Below are positions 26,759 to 34,867 of a stretch of DNA of 64,000 nt, piece after piece. This stretch comes from Pseudofrankia coriaricola (GTDB lineage: Bacteria; Actinomycetota; Actinomycetes; Frankiales; Frankiaceae). The stretch lies in assembly GCF_001854805.1 (NCBI RefSeq), contig NZ_MBLO01000220.1, forward strand, positions 43,699 to 107,698, read 5' to 3'. Below the pieces are notes generated by a model. That model was not told where the DNA came from. It worked only from the letters and a program-made list of their open reading frames with translations, and ran no database searches. How positions within the stretch are numbered: the first letter of the stretch is position 1; every line of letters starts with the position of its first letter. Both the position numbers and the translations under genes were made by a program.

Positions 26759-28403
26759 GAGTCACCGGCCGGACGACGCCGACGGGCTCATCAATGACGT
26801 CGACCATGAGGCGGTGGGCGTAGTCGTGGGACTCGGCGAAGGGGACGTTGACGTCGAGGAGGGCCGCCCAGCACCCGCGGGCCCGGCCGGGGTCTCGGGC
26901 GGCCAAGGCGTCGACCAGCTCGGCGAACAGCGGGACGAGGCAGCTGGTGGCGGCGGCGGCCCACGAGTCGTCGGCCGGTGCGTTGACCGCCGGCCTCGTA
27001 CCCAGGCGCACCCACTGGAGGATCTCGGCGACGACGGCGAGGGCAGGGTTGCCCGTCGTGCCGAAGACGACGGCGGCGGCGCGCCGCCACGCGTCGGAGA
27101 AGCGGGAGACGTCATCGGCCGCGGTCGCCATCTCCGCCACGAGCGCCCGCAGCGCCGCGAGCGACCTGTCGTCGATCCGGGTGGCCGCGAGCTCCATCAT
27201 CGCGGGCTCGATGAGGCGGACGGCGTGGAAGTAGTCGGCGAGGGTGACCTGGCGGGCTTCGAGCACCGTGCCCGCGAGCTGGGCGGCGACCAGCGTGGAC
27301 GGGTGGTGAACCTGGGCGCCGGCGCGATCGCCGGCCCGCAGCGTCAGTAGCGACTCCATCTCCAGGATCCGCAGCGCCTCGCGCAGCGTCGGCCGGGAGA
27401 TGCCGAACTCGGCGGCGAGACCCGCGAGTGAAGGCAGCCGGTCGCCGTCGGCGAGGCGGCCCTCGGCGATGCGGGCCCGGATCTCATTGGCGACGACGGC
27501 GGCCATCCGCCGCGGCGGCGCCGCGGCACCGGCGAACGCCCCGCCAGCGGAGGTCCCGCCTGTGGACGCCCCGGCAGTGGACGCGCCGTCGGTGTGGGCG
27601 CGCCACAGCGGCACGACGTCGATCGGCGCCCGGCCGCGGCCACGGGGAACCAGCAGCCGGCCGGTGGACAGCAGGTAGCCGCTCCAGGCCCGGCTCGCCG
27701 CGGCGGCCTCCCGCTGGCGGGCCGCCGCGAGGAACGCGCCGTGCGCGGCGACGATCCGCCGGCCGATCCGCTCGGAGGACCTCGGGTCGGCGGCGTCCAG
27801 CGCGGTGTACACCTGACCGGCGTGAATCACCCGCAGGATGCCGGCGATCACCGCGATGGAGCGGTTCCCGGAGAGGTCGGTGACGGCCTGGTCGAAGGTC
27901 GAGACCGCGGTGACGAACGCGAGCAGGTCGCCCGCGGCGCGCTCGTTGTCGTGCAGGGTGGCGAGGTGGTCGAGCGCGTCGTCGCCGGGGCGCAGGACGA
28001 GCTGCCCCGCCGCGGGCGGCTCGAGCACCGAGCGGGCCTCCTCCAGGTGCTCCAGCGTGGTACCGCGCAGCTGCAGCAGGAGGGCGACGTAGCTCGCCGC
28101 CGAGGTGAGGCCGGGGCGGCGCACGACGGCCCCGCCGCCGCGGCCCCTGCGGACGTCGAGCAGCGACTGGGCCTCGAGAATCCGCAGCGCCTCGCGCAGC
28201 GTGTCGCGGGAGACGCCGAAGGCCGCCATGAGCTCGGTCTCGGGCGGCAGCCGCGCGTCGGCGGCCAGCGTTCCGCGCAGGATCTGGCGGCGCAGGTCGG
28301 CCGCCAGCACATGCCCGATCTTCTGTGGGCTGCGCCGGACCGGCGGCCGCAACGTCCCGGCGGCGGGGACACGACCCGTGACCGCCGCCGCCGACGGCGT
28401 CAT
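26706..28403 (-). CDS. Double GntR/FCD transcription regulator (tandem fusion)
   Basis: The 565-aa protein is about twice the length of FadR/GntR-FCD regulators and contains two complete copies. Copy one has a winged HTH near residues 28-95 (LRRQILRGTLAADARLPPET, VSRDTLREALRILEAQSLL) and a helical FCD-type ligand domain. An Ala/Gly/Thr linker around 265-300 leads to a second HTH (LADGDRLPSLAGLAAEFGIS, RPTLREALRILEMESLL) and second ligand domain. One chain could therefore bind both halves of an operator. It overlaps the TetR gene tail-to-tail. Confidence 0.88.
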   Translation of the reverse strand: MTPSAAAVTGRVPAAGTLRPPVRRSPQKIGHVLAADLRRQILRGTLAADARLPPETELMAAFGVSRDTLREALRILEAQSLLDVRRGRGGGAVVRRPGLTSAASYVALLLQLRGTTLEHLEEARSVLEPPAAGQLVLRPGDDALDHLATLHDNERAAGDLLAFVTAVSTFDQAVTDLSGNRSIAVIAGILRVIHAGQVYTALDAADPRSSERIGRRIVAAHGAFLAAARQREAAAASRAWSGYLLSTGRLLVPRGRGRAPIDVVPLWRAHTDGASTAGASTGGTSAGGAFAGAAAPPRRMAAVVANEIRARIAEGRLADGDRLPSLAGLAAEFGISRPTLREALRILEMESLLTLRAGDRAGAQVHHPSTLVAAQLAGTVLEARQVTLADYFHAVRLIEPAMMELAATRIDDRSLAALRALVAEMATAADDVSRFSDAWRRAAAVVFGTTGNPALAVVAEILQWVRLGTRPAVNAPADDSWAAAATSCLVPLFAELVDALAARDPGRARGCWAALLDVNVPFAESHDYAHRLMVDVIDEPVGVVRPVTPTEPPSRPRPPRRIRAG

Positions 28404-28650
28404 CGCGCCTTCACGCCTACGACCCTCACAGCGCTCCTCGCCTGCGCCGCATCTGGTGACGGCACCCCGCCAACCCGGCCACTGATGGTGACAGCGCCCC
28501 AGCGCTGTGCCAACTCAGCAACCTCGCCAGCCTCGGGCCCAGACCGACCACCGTCATATGCTTCGGCCCCAGAACCACGTTGGGAGCAGGGTCCCTGCCG
28601 GATTGGCGGAGCTTGCGTAGCCGATCTGGGAGGTTAGGCCCAGCGCCCGA

Positions 28651-28673
28651 AGGCTGGCGCGCAGCGCCAGCCT
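28651..28673 (-). terminator. Hairpin after the enoyl-CoA hydratase gene
   Basis: AGGCTGGCGC and GCGCCAGCCT form a perfect 10-bp stem with a GCA loop. It starts at the last base of the minus-strand stop codon. Confidence 0.6.
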
Positions 28674-29464
28674 CATAGGGGCCCGTCTTCCGCGAACTGC
28701 TTCGGGACCCATTCCGGCGAGCGCTTCTCCATGAACGCGCGCATGCCCTCGCGCGGCTCCGGCGAGTTCTCCAGCGCCCAGAACATCGTCTGGTAGTCGA
28801 TGAAACCGTAGCGCTCGTTGAGCATCCGCTTGACGTGCATGCGGGCCATCGGCGGTGTCCGCAGCACCTGCTTGGCCGCGTCGACCGCCTCGTCGCGCAG
28901 CTGCTCGTGCGGGACGACCCGGGAGATCAGGCCGATCCGCTGGGCCTCGGCCGCGTCGAACTTGCGGGCCGAGAGGAGCAGGTCACGGGCGACCGCGATG
29001 CCGACGTGCGCCGGCAGGGTGGCGGCGTAGGTCGCGTCCGGGATACCGCGCAGCAGCTCGGGCACCCGGAAGGTCGCGCGGTCGCTGGCCACGCAGATGT
29101 CGGACATCATCGCGATCAGCAGCCCGCCGGCCTGGCAGATGCCGTTGACGGCCGCGATCACCGGCGCGGTGCTGTCGCGGATGGTCAGGAACGGCAGCAT
29201 GTGGGCGCCGATGTTCGGGGTCGGCTCGTCGCCCGGGTCGCTGCGGCCGGCCAGGTCACCGCCGGGGGCGAAGACGTCGCCGGTGCCCGTGATGATGAGG
29301 GCGGCCAGATCCGGGTCGGAGTTGACCAGGTGCACGGCCTTCTTGATGCCGAAGTACATGGCCGGGGTGAAGGCGTTACGCGCGTGCGGCCGGTCGATGT
29401 ACAGCCACGCGAGGGCGCCGTCCCGCTCGAACCGCAGACCGCCCGCGCCAAGCTCGTCCGCCAC
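28673..29464 (-). CDS. Enoyl-CoA hydratase/isomerase family protein
   Basis: A GTG at 29464 with AGGAGG upstream is chosen; the protein has 263 aa. Crotonase-fold features are present: HARNAFTPAM, the oxyanion-hole region (TGTGDVFAPGGDLAGR), and INGICQAGG-type second oxyanion strand (VNGICQAGGLLIAMMSD). The final residues (EKRSPEWVPKQF) follow the family pattern. It hydrates or isomerises an acyl-CoA intermediate. It is divergent from the SDR at 29800 and may share control with it. Confidence 0.9.
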   Translation of the reverse strand: MADELGAGGLRFERDGALAWLYIDRPHARNAFTPAMYFGIKKAVHLVNSDPDLAALIITGTGDVFAPGGDLAGRSDPGDEPTPNIGAHMLPFLTIRDSTAPVIAAVNGICQAGGLLIAMMSDICVASDRATFRVPELLRGIPDATYAATLPAHVGIAVARDLLLSARKFDAAEAQRIGLISRVVPHEQLRDEAVDAAKQVLRTPPMARMHVKRMLNERYGFIDYQTMFWALENSPEPREGMRAFMEKRSPEWVPKQFAEDGPL

Positions 29465-29799
29465 TGGTCCTCCTGAGGTGTCGACAGCCCGGACACCGCA
29501 CCGCCGTGACCGGGTCAACTGTATAGCGAGACGGGCTCCCCTCAGCCCGGCTTCGCGGATCACCGACCCAGGCCAGCGACCCCACACCCAGCCTTACCTA
29601 CTCGCGCCCTACACGCCATCGGTAGGTCCGCTCTGGCCCGACTCACCGTGGACGGCGGACCAGGTCAACTATATTTTCGTGGGCGGCCCGAAAGTGGCCC
29701 GGGTCACGCCACGTCGCCGCCTCGTGGCATGGCGCCCGAACGGCCGGTGAGACAAGGATTGACTTCGACGTTGACAACGATTCGGACGGAGGGCGCCTG
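29465..29799. other. Divergent promoter region with a repeated motif
   Basis: No gene is seen. Two copies of a 17-bp motif occur in the same orientation, GACCGGGTCAACTGTAT (29508-29524) and GACCAGGTCAACTATAT (29658-29674). Each contains the small palindrome GACC-N-GGTC followed by AACT-R-TAT. They lie between the enoyl-CoA hydratase and SDR genes and are likely regulator or promoter sites. Confidence 0.5.
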
Positions 29800-30570
29800 A
29801 TGAAGACTCCCGCGGAGCTTTTCGACCTGACCGGCCGGGTCGCGATCGTCACCGGCGGCAGCCGGGGCATCGGCCGGGCGGTGGCCGAGGGCCTGGCGGC
29901 CGCCGGCGCGGACATCGTCATCGCCAGCCGCAAGCTCGAGGCGTGCGAGAAGGCGGCCAAGGAGATCGAGGCCGCCACCGGCCGACGCGCGCTTCCCGTC
30001 GCCTGCCACGTCGGCAGCTGGGACGACTGCGACCGGCTCGTCGAGACCGTCTACGCCGAGTTCGGCAAGGTCGACGTGCTGGTCAACAACGCCGGCATGT
30101 CACCGCTGTACGAGAAGCTCTCCACGGTCACCCGCGAGCTCTACGACAAGGTGCACGCCGTCAACGCGAGCGGGCCGTTCCGGCTGTCCGCGCTCGTCGG
30201 CGAGCGGATGGCGGCCGGCGACGGTGGATCGATCATCAACGTCACCACCGCCGGCTCGCTGCGGCCAGGCCCGGAGGACCTTCCCTACGCCATGGCGAAA
30301 GCCGGGCTGAACGCGCTCACGCTGGGGCTGGCCGGCCAGTGGGCGCCGAAGGTGCGCGCGAACCTGGTGCTGCCGGGCGCGTTCGACACCGACATCTCCA
30401 AGGCGTGGGGCGCCGAGGCGCAGCGCCGCGCGGCTGAGATGAACCCGATGGGGCGCATCGGCGTCCCGGAGGATCTGGTCGGCGTCTGCGTCTTCCTGGC
30501 GAGCGACGCGTCCGGCTACATCAACGGCGCCCAGATCCTCGCCGACGGCGGACTGTTCCGCACGCTGTAG
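29800..30570 (+). CDS. Short-chain dehydrogenase/reductase
   Basis: The 256-aa protein has TGGSRGIG at residues 18-25, the NNAGMS segment (LVNNAGMSPLYEKL) and a YAMAK active site. GGAGGGCGCCTG precedes the ATG. The cofactor loop (ASRKLEAC) with Arg after strand 2 favours NADP. It ends only 16 bases from the convergent TetR gene. Together with the divergent crotonase it suggests a beta-oxidation-like conversion. Confidence 0.9.
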   Translation: MKTPAELFDLTGRVAIVTGGSRGIGRAVAEGLAAAGADIVIASRKLEACEKAAKEIEAATGRRALPVACHVGSWDDCDRLVETVYAEFGKVDVLVNNAGMSPLYEKLSTVTRELYDKVHAVNASGPFRLSALVGERMAAGDGGSIINVTTAGSLRPGPEDLPYAMAKAGLNALTLGLAGQWAPKVRANLVLPGAFDTDISKAWGAEAQRRAAEMNPMGRIGVPEDLVGVCVFLASDASGYINGAQILADGGLFRTL

Positions 30571-30586
30571 GACCGTTCGGATTCGC

Positions 30587-31384
30587 TCACACCGCGGTGG
30601 GCGGCGGCGGTCTGCGGCCCTCGCGGATCGCGTCGGCCAGCACCCCGATCGCCCAGGTGATCGCCCTGGTCGCCTGCTCGCCGTCGAGCTGCCAGGCGGC
30701 GAGCAGCCGCTGGTAGGACTGCACGCTCCACAGCACGTCGAGCATGGCCGCGGCCATCCGCCGTTCCTCGTCGGTCCAGTCGGCGGCCGGCCCCGCGACC
30801 GCGCCGATCACGGCCTCACGGCGGACCACGTCCGCTTCCACCAGTGTCGGCTGGGACGGTGTCTCGTCGCCCCAGCGCGCGACCGCGTATGACGGCAGGG
30901 TCGCGAACAGCCGCGCGCTGATCGGGCCCATCCGATCGAGGCTGAGCCCCTCGTAGCTGATCCCGGACTCCTCGCCGAGGCTGCGCATGACGGCGTCGTG
31001 CAGCTCCCGCTCGGTGGCGAAGTACCGGTAGACGGTGCGCTCCCCCACGCCGGCGCGCTCCGCGACGGCGCGGAAGGTGAGGCCCTTCCAGTCCCACGTG
31101 GTGAACTCGTGCACCAGCTCGGACCCCGCGGCGAGAATGCGCTCCCGGGTCCGCGCCGCGCGCTCGCGCCGCAGCGGGCTGTCATAGCGACGGCGTCCGT
31201 GGCCCGCCGCGTCGCCCGCGTCCTCGGCCGCCGCGTCATCGAACGCCGCGTTGTCCCCCGCCGCGTCGTCGCCGACGTCGTGGGGCTCCGTGTCGGGCGT
31301 CGTCTCCGGTGGCCCATCGAGACGGTGCTCACCCACCTGCCCGCTCGCCTCCTCATCGGGTGTTGCCGGGACGCCGGTATTCAT
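30587..31384 (-). CDS. TetR-family regulator with acidic N-terminal extension
   Basis: The 265-aa protein begins with about 70 residues rich in Asp, Ala and Glu (for example DDAAGDNAAFDDAAAEDAGD), probably disordered. The TetR HTH follows (RERILAAGSELVHEF, LTFRAVAERAGVGERTVYRY). It is divergent from the sulfotransferase gene at 31513. The intergenic DNA contains GGCCGG-N5-CCGGCC near 31408. It is a candidate regulator of the sulfation locus. Confidence 0.88.
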   Translation of the reverse strand: MNTGVPATPDEEASGQVGEHRLDGPPETTPDTEPHDVGDDAAGDNAAFDDAAAEDAGDAAGHGRRRYDSPLRRERAARTRERILAAGSELVHEFTTWDWKGLTFRAVAERAGVGERTVYRYFATERELHDAVMRSLGEESGISYEGLSLDRMGPISARLFATLPSYAVARWGDETPSQPTLVEADVVRREAVIGAVAGPAADWTDEERRMAAAMLDVLWSVQSYQRLLAAWQLDGEQATRAITWAIGVLADAIREGRRPPPPTAV

Positions 31385-31512
31385 GGCACTCTACTGTCAT
31401 GAAATAGGCCGGGCCAGCCGGCCGACTGTTCTCACCCATACACGGTCCCCACCCACCCTCGCGGCACCGGCCACCTACCCGGGGGTGTGGGTCGCGAGAA
31501 GGGAGCGCTCAC

Positions 31513-32739
31513 GTGCGATTAGCTGACAGCCTCATCGACGAGGCGCGTGCCTCGACCGGCCTCGACGATTTCGGCGGTGATTCGTTCCGCGAGGGCCTGG
31601 AGCGGGTCACCCACGCGTTGGAGACCGAGGCACAGCTCAGCGCGACCGGCCAGGCCGCGCTGAGCCGCCTGATGGTCGGGGCCCTCAGGACCCGTCTGTA
31701 TATCGAGCAATGGTACAAGGACCACCCCGAGACCGACGACGCGCCGATCATCGGGCCGCTCATCGCCCTCGGCCTGCCCCGGACCGGCTCGACCGCGCTG
31801 GCGGGGCTGCTCGCCGAGGACCCGGACATCCGTTACCTGCACCGCTGGGAAGCCGCCGAGCTCGTGCCACCGCCGGCGTCGGTGACGGAGTCCCCGGACC
31901 CGCGGCTGCTGCGCCAGATCGAGATCCAGTCCCGGCGCACCGAGCTCGACAAGGCTCTCGTCCCATCCTTCCCCGACGGCCCGCAGGAATGCCACGAGCT
32001 GATGCTCCTGGACTTCAAGGTGCACTACTTCGAGTGCTTCGCCCGCGTCCCCTCGTACGCCGAGTGGCTGCTCGACGCGGACCTCACCGAGACGTTCCAG
32101 TACATGCGCCGGGCGCTGAAGTACCTGCAGTGGGGCCGGCCCGCGAAGCCCTGGCGGCTGAAGAACCCCAACCACCTCGCCCACCTGGTCGACATCGACA
32201 AGGCCTTCCCCGACGCGAGGTTCGTGATGACCCACCGCGACCCGACCGAGGTCCTGGTCTCGGTCTGCGACGTCTACTCCAACGTCGCGCTGCGGTTCAA
32301 CGACACCGTCGACAAGCACTACATCGGCGCGATCAACACCACGGTGCTCGCCACCGGGATGGCCCGGACGCTGGCGTTCCGCGACAACGGCAACTCCCAC
32401 CGGTTCTACGACATCGACTTCCGCGCCATGCAGCGCGACCCGATCGGCGAGATCCGTGGCCTCTACGACTGGCTGGGTGCGCCCGCCACCCCGGCGTTCG
32501 AGGAGAACATGCGCCGGTGGTGGAAGGAGAACTCGGAGGACCGCGTGCGCGTCAAGCACGCCGACCCGGCCGACTACGGCCTCGACCTCGACGCGATCCG
32601 GCCACGGTTCGCGGAGTACATCGACCGGGCGGCGCGTTGGACCTCCCGCCCGGGCACCGTCCCCACCCATCCCACCGACGCGCCAGCCAGCGCCACCAGT
32701 CCCGCCGGCGGGGGCCTCCGGCCTCACGACGCAAGTTAG
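31513..32739 (+). CDS. PAPS-dependent sulfotransferase
   Basis: A GTG start at 31513 with GAAGGGAG upstream gives 408 aa. The 5'-phosphosulfate loop is GLPRTGST (87-94) and the 3'-phosphate-binding region is FVMTHRDPTEVLVS. It belongs to the Stf0/sulfotransferase-3-like group common in mycobacteria and Frankia, which sulfate lipids or other small hydroxyl compounds. The next genes encode an unknown lipocalin-like protein and the enzymes that make PAPS, so donor supply and transfer appear to be genetically linked. Confidence 0.9.
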   Translation: MRLADSLIDEARASTGLDDFGGDSFREGLERVTHALETEAQLSATGQAALSRLMVGALRTRLYIEQWYKDHPETDDAPIIGPLIALGLPRTGSTALAGLLAEDPDIRYLHRWEAAELVPPPASVTESPDPRLLRQIEIQSRRTELDKALVPSFPDGPQECHELMLLDFKVHYFECFARVPSYAEWLLDADLTETFQYMRRALKYLQWGRPAKPWRLKNPNHLAHLVDIDKAFPDARFVMTHRDPTEVLVSVCDVYSNVALRFNDTVDKHYIGAINTTVLATGMARTLAFRDNGNSHRFYDIDFRAMQRDPIGEIRGLYDWLGAPATPAFEENMRRWWKENSEDRVRVKHADPADYGLDLDAIRPRFAEYIDRAARWTSRPGTVPTHPTDAPASATSPAGGGLRPHDAS

Positions 32740-32755
32740 GAAGGACACGATCTCC

Positions 32756-33793
32756 ATGGCGATCGACCTCTCCGGTGGCCTGCCCATCGATCGGGAGTAC
32801 TTCTTTCCCTCCCGGCCGGACAACCCCGACATGCGGGACTCGGCCAGCTTCTGGGTCACCGACGACAAGGGCGAGATCGGCCTGCCCCGGTTCGGGATCG
32901 AGGCCGTCGCGGCCAACTGGGACACGCACCTCGTCACGTTCAACGTGGTGTTCGCCGACGGCCGGGTGTATCGGCTGCGCGGCGCCGGCCCGGCGCACTC
33001 ACCGTTCAACGCGGCCGGCCAGCCGGCGATCCTCGGCGCGGGCGGGCTCGCGTTCGAGGTCCTCGAGCCCTACCGGACGTGGCGGATGACCTACGACGGC
33101 CCGGCCGTCGAGACGACCTCCCAGGCACTCGTCGAGGGCAGGCAGGACGGCCCGACGGTGAACCTGCGCGTCGAGGTCGAGACGACGATGGCCGCGCCGC
33201 CGTGGGAGCAGGGAGCGCTGCTGCCCGACGCGGCCGAGCGCCTCGCGAACACCTCCGACGGCGACATGATGGGCCACGGGCCGCGCATCGAGCAGTTGTT
33301 CGCCGCGACCGGTGTCGTCCGGGTACCGGGCGAGGAGAAGACCTTTACCGGCAGCGGCCTGCGCATCAAGCGACAGGGCGTCCGTCATCTGGAGGGGTTC
33401 CGCGGCCACACCTGGCAGTCCGCGGTGTTCCCCAGCGGCAAGGCCTTCGGCTACATCACCTACCCACCGCGTCCGGACGGCCGCGAGGTGTTCAACGAGG
33501 GCTACCTGTTCCTGGGTGAGGAGAAGCTCATTCCGGCCCGCGTTGTCGAGGCCCCCTGGCTGCGCCGGCTGGTACCGTCGGGCGATCCCGTCCCCGTCGT
33601 GTTCGAGTCCGAACTCGGCATCACCCGTATCGAAGGCGTGACCGTGAACACCACCCACGACACGGTCCATCGGCCGGAACTGCCCAACTTCCCGGTGCTG
33701 TTCCAGGGCGAGTGCAGGTATACGTGGGACGGAGAGGAGACCTACGGCATGCTCGAGCGGTCTACCGTACGCGACCAGATCGAGTGGTCATGA
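32756..33793 (+). CDS. Lipocalin/CrtC-like beta-barrel protein, unknown function
   Basis: The ATG at 32756 has AGGAAGGAC upstream and gives 345 aa. The sequence is rich in alternating beta strands and aromatic turns ([51 protein letters not shown]). This resembles the duplicated lipocalin-like fold of hydroxyneurosporene-synthase (CrtC)-related and DUF7064-type proteins. Its stop overlaps the cysD ATG. It may bind or modify the lipid that the upstream enzyme sulfates. That link is inference from context. Confidence 0.7.
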   Translation: MAIDLSGGLPIDREYFFPSRPDNPDMRDSASFWVTDDKGEIGLPRFGIEAVAANWDTHLVTFNVVFADGRVYRLRGAGPAHSPFNAAGQPAILGAGGLAFEVLEPYRTWRMTYDGPAVETTSQALVEGRQDGPTVNLRVEVETTMAAPPWEQGALLPDAAERLANTSDGDMMGHGPRIEQLFAATGVVRVPGEEKTFTGSGLRIKRQGVRHLEGFRGHTWQSAVFPSGKAFGYITYPPRPDGREVFNEGYLFLGEEKLIPARVVEAPWLRRLVPSGDPVPVVFESELGITRIEGVTVNTTHDTVHRPELPNFPVLFQGECRYTWDGEETYGMLERSTVRDQIEWS

Positions 33794-34737
33794 GCGCGCC
33801 GACCGGCGGCGGTGCCCGGGACCTGCTCCCAGGCACCACCCGCCTCAGCCACCTGCAGCGTCTGGAGGCGGAAAGCATCCAGATCTTCCGGGAGGCCGTC
33901 TCGGAGAGCGAGCGGCCGGTGATGCTGTACTCGGCGGGCAAGGACAGCTCGGTGATGCTGCACCTGGCGATGAAGGCGTTCTACCCGTCGAAACCGCCGT
34001 TCCCGCTGCTGCACGTCGACACGACGTGGAAGTTCAACGCCATGTACGCCTTCCGGGACGGACTGGTCGCGGACCTGGGTCTGGATCTGCTGGTCCACCA
34101 GAACCCCGACGCGCTCGCGCAGGGCATCAACCCGTTCGACCACGGCTCGGCGGTGCATACCGATGTGTGGAAGACCGAGGGGTTGAAGCAGGCGCTGGAC
34201 AAGTACGGCTTCGACCTGGCGTTCGGTGGGGCGCGCCGCGACGAGGAGAAGTCCCGGGCGAAGGAACGGGTCTTCTCGATCCGCTCCACGGCGCATCGCT
34301 GGGACCCCAAGCAGCAGCGCCCCGAGCTGTGGCGGCTCTACAACGCCCGCAAGGCGCCGGGGCAGAGCGTGCGGGTGTTCCCGCTGTCGAACTGGACCGA
34401 GCTGGATATCTGGCTTTACATCCATCACGAGAACATCCCGATCGTCCCGCTGTACTACGCCGCGCCGCGACCGGTCGTCGAGCGCGACGGCGCACTGATC
34501 ATGGTGGATGACGAGCGGATGCGGCTGGCACCGGGCGAGGTGCCCGAGCAGCGCGAGGTCCGGTTCCGCACGCTCGGCTGCTACCCGCTGACCGGGGCGG
34601 TGGAGAGCTCGGCGACGACGCTGCCCGAGATCATCCAGGAGATGCTGCTCACGACCAGCTCGGAACGCCAGGGCCGGGTCATCGACCACGACTCGTCCGG
34701 GTCGATGGAGAAGAAGAAGCAGGAGGGGTACTTCTGA
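33790..34737 (+). CDS. cysD: Sulfate adenylyltransferase subunit 2
   Basis: The 315-aa protein contains the PP-loop variant [11 protein letters not shown] (Ser48-Ser53) and the conserved blocks [35 protein letters not shown] and [13 protein letters not shown]. With CysN it forms the heterodimer that makes adenosine phosphosulfate from ATP and sulfate, driven by GTP hydrolysis. It overlaps the upstream gene by four bases and is followed after 130 bases by a cysN-cysC fusion. No cysH or other reduction gene is nearby, supporting a role in PAPS supply rather than assimilation. Confidence 0.96.
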   Translation: MSAPTGGGARDLLPGTTRLSHLQRLEAESIQIFREAVSESERPVMLYSAGKDSSVMLHLAMKAFYPSKPPFPLLHVDTTWKFNAMYAFRDGLVADLGLDLLVHQNPDALAQGINPFDHGSAVHTDVWKTEGLKQALDKYGFDLAFGGARRDEEKSRAKERVFSIRSTAHRWDPKQQRPELWRLYNARKAPGQSVRVFPLSNWTELDIWLYIHHENIPIVPLYYAAPRPVVERDGALIMVDDERMRLAPGEVPEQREVRFRTLGCYPLTGAVESSATTLPEIIQEMLLTTSSERQGRVIDHDSSGSMEKKKQEGYF

Positions 34738-34747
34738 CCCCGCCAAA

Positions 34748-34843
34748 GGGCATGCGAAAATGCTTTTCCTTCGCATGCCCGGAGGCATTTCAACAGGGAG
34801 CCCGGCCGAAGAGCGTGCGAAAATGCTTTTCCTTCGCACGCTC
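34748..34843 (+). ncRNA. Two tandem covarying RNA hairpins between cysD and cysNC
   Basis: Hairpin 1 has arms GGGCATGCGAA (34748-34758) and TTCGCATGCCC (34770-34780). Hairpin 2 has arms GAGCGTGCGAA (34811-34821) and TTCGCACGCTC (34833-34843). The 11-base loop AATGCTTTTCC is identical. The stems differ at two base pairs, and both differences are compensated on the other arm. The repeat period is 63 bases. Each hairpin is followed by CGGAGG. The loop ATGs (34760, 34823) are in frame with cysNC. A structured leader controlling cysNC, or a dispersed repeat element, are both possible. Confidence 0.6.
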
Positions 34844-34867
34844 GGAGGCCTTCCAGCAGGAGGCAGC

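Noticed and set aside
34752-34867. Cysteine-sensing leader peptide ([15 protein letters not shown]) before cysNC
   Set aside because: It has only two dispersed Cys codons and the frame runs past the cysNC start. The compensatory stem changes are better explained by RNA structure.
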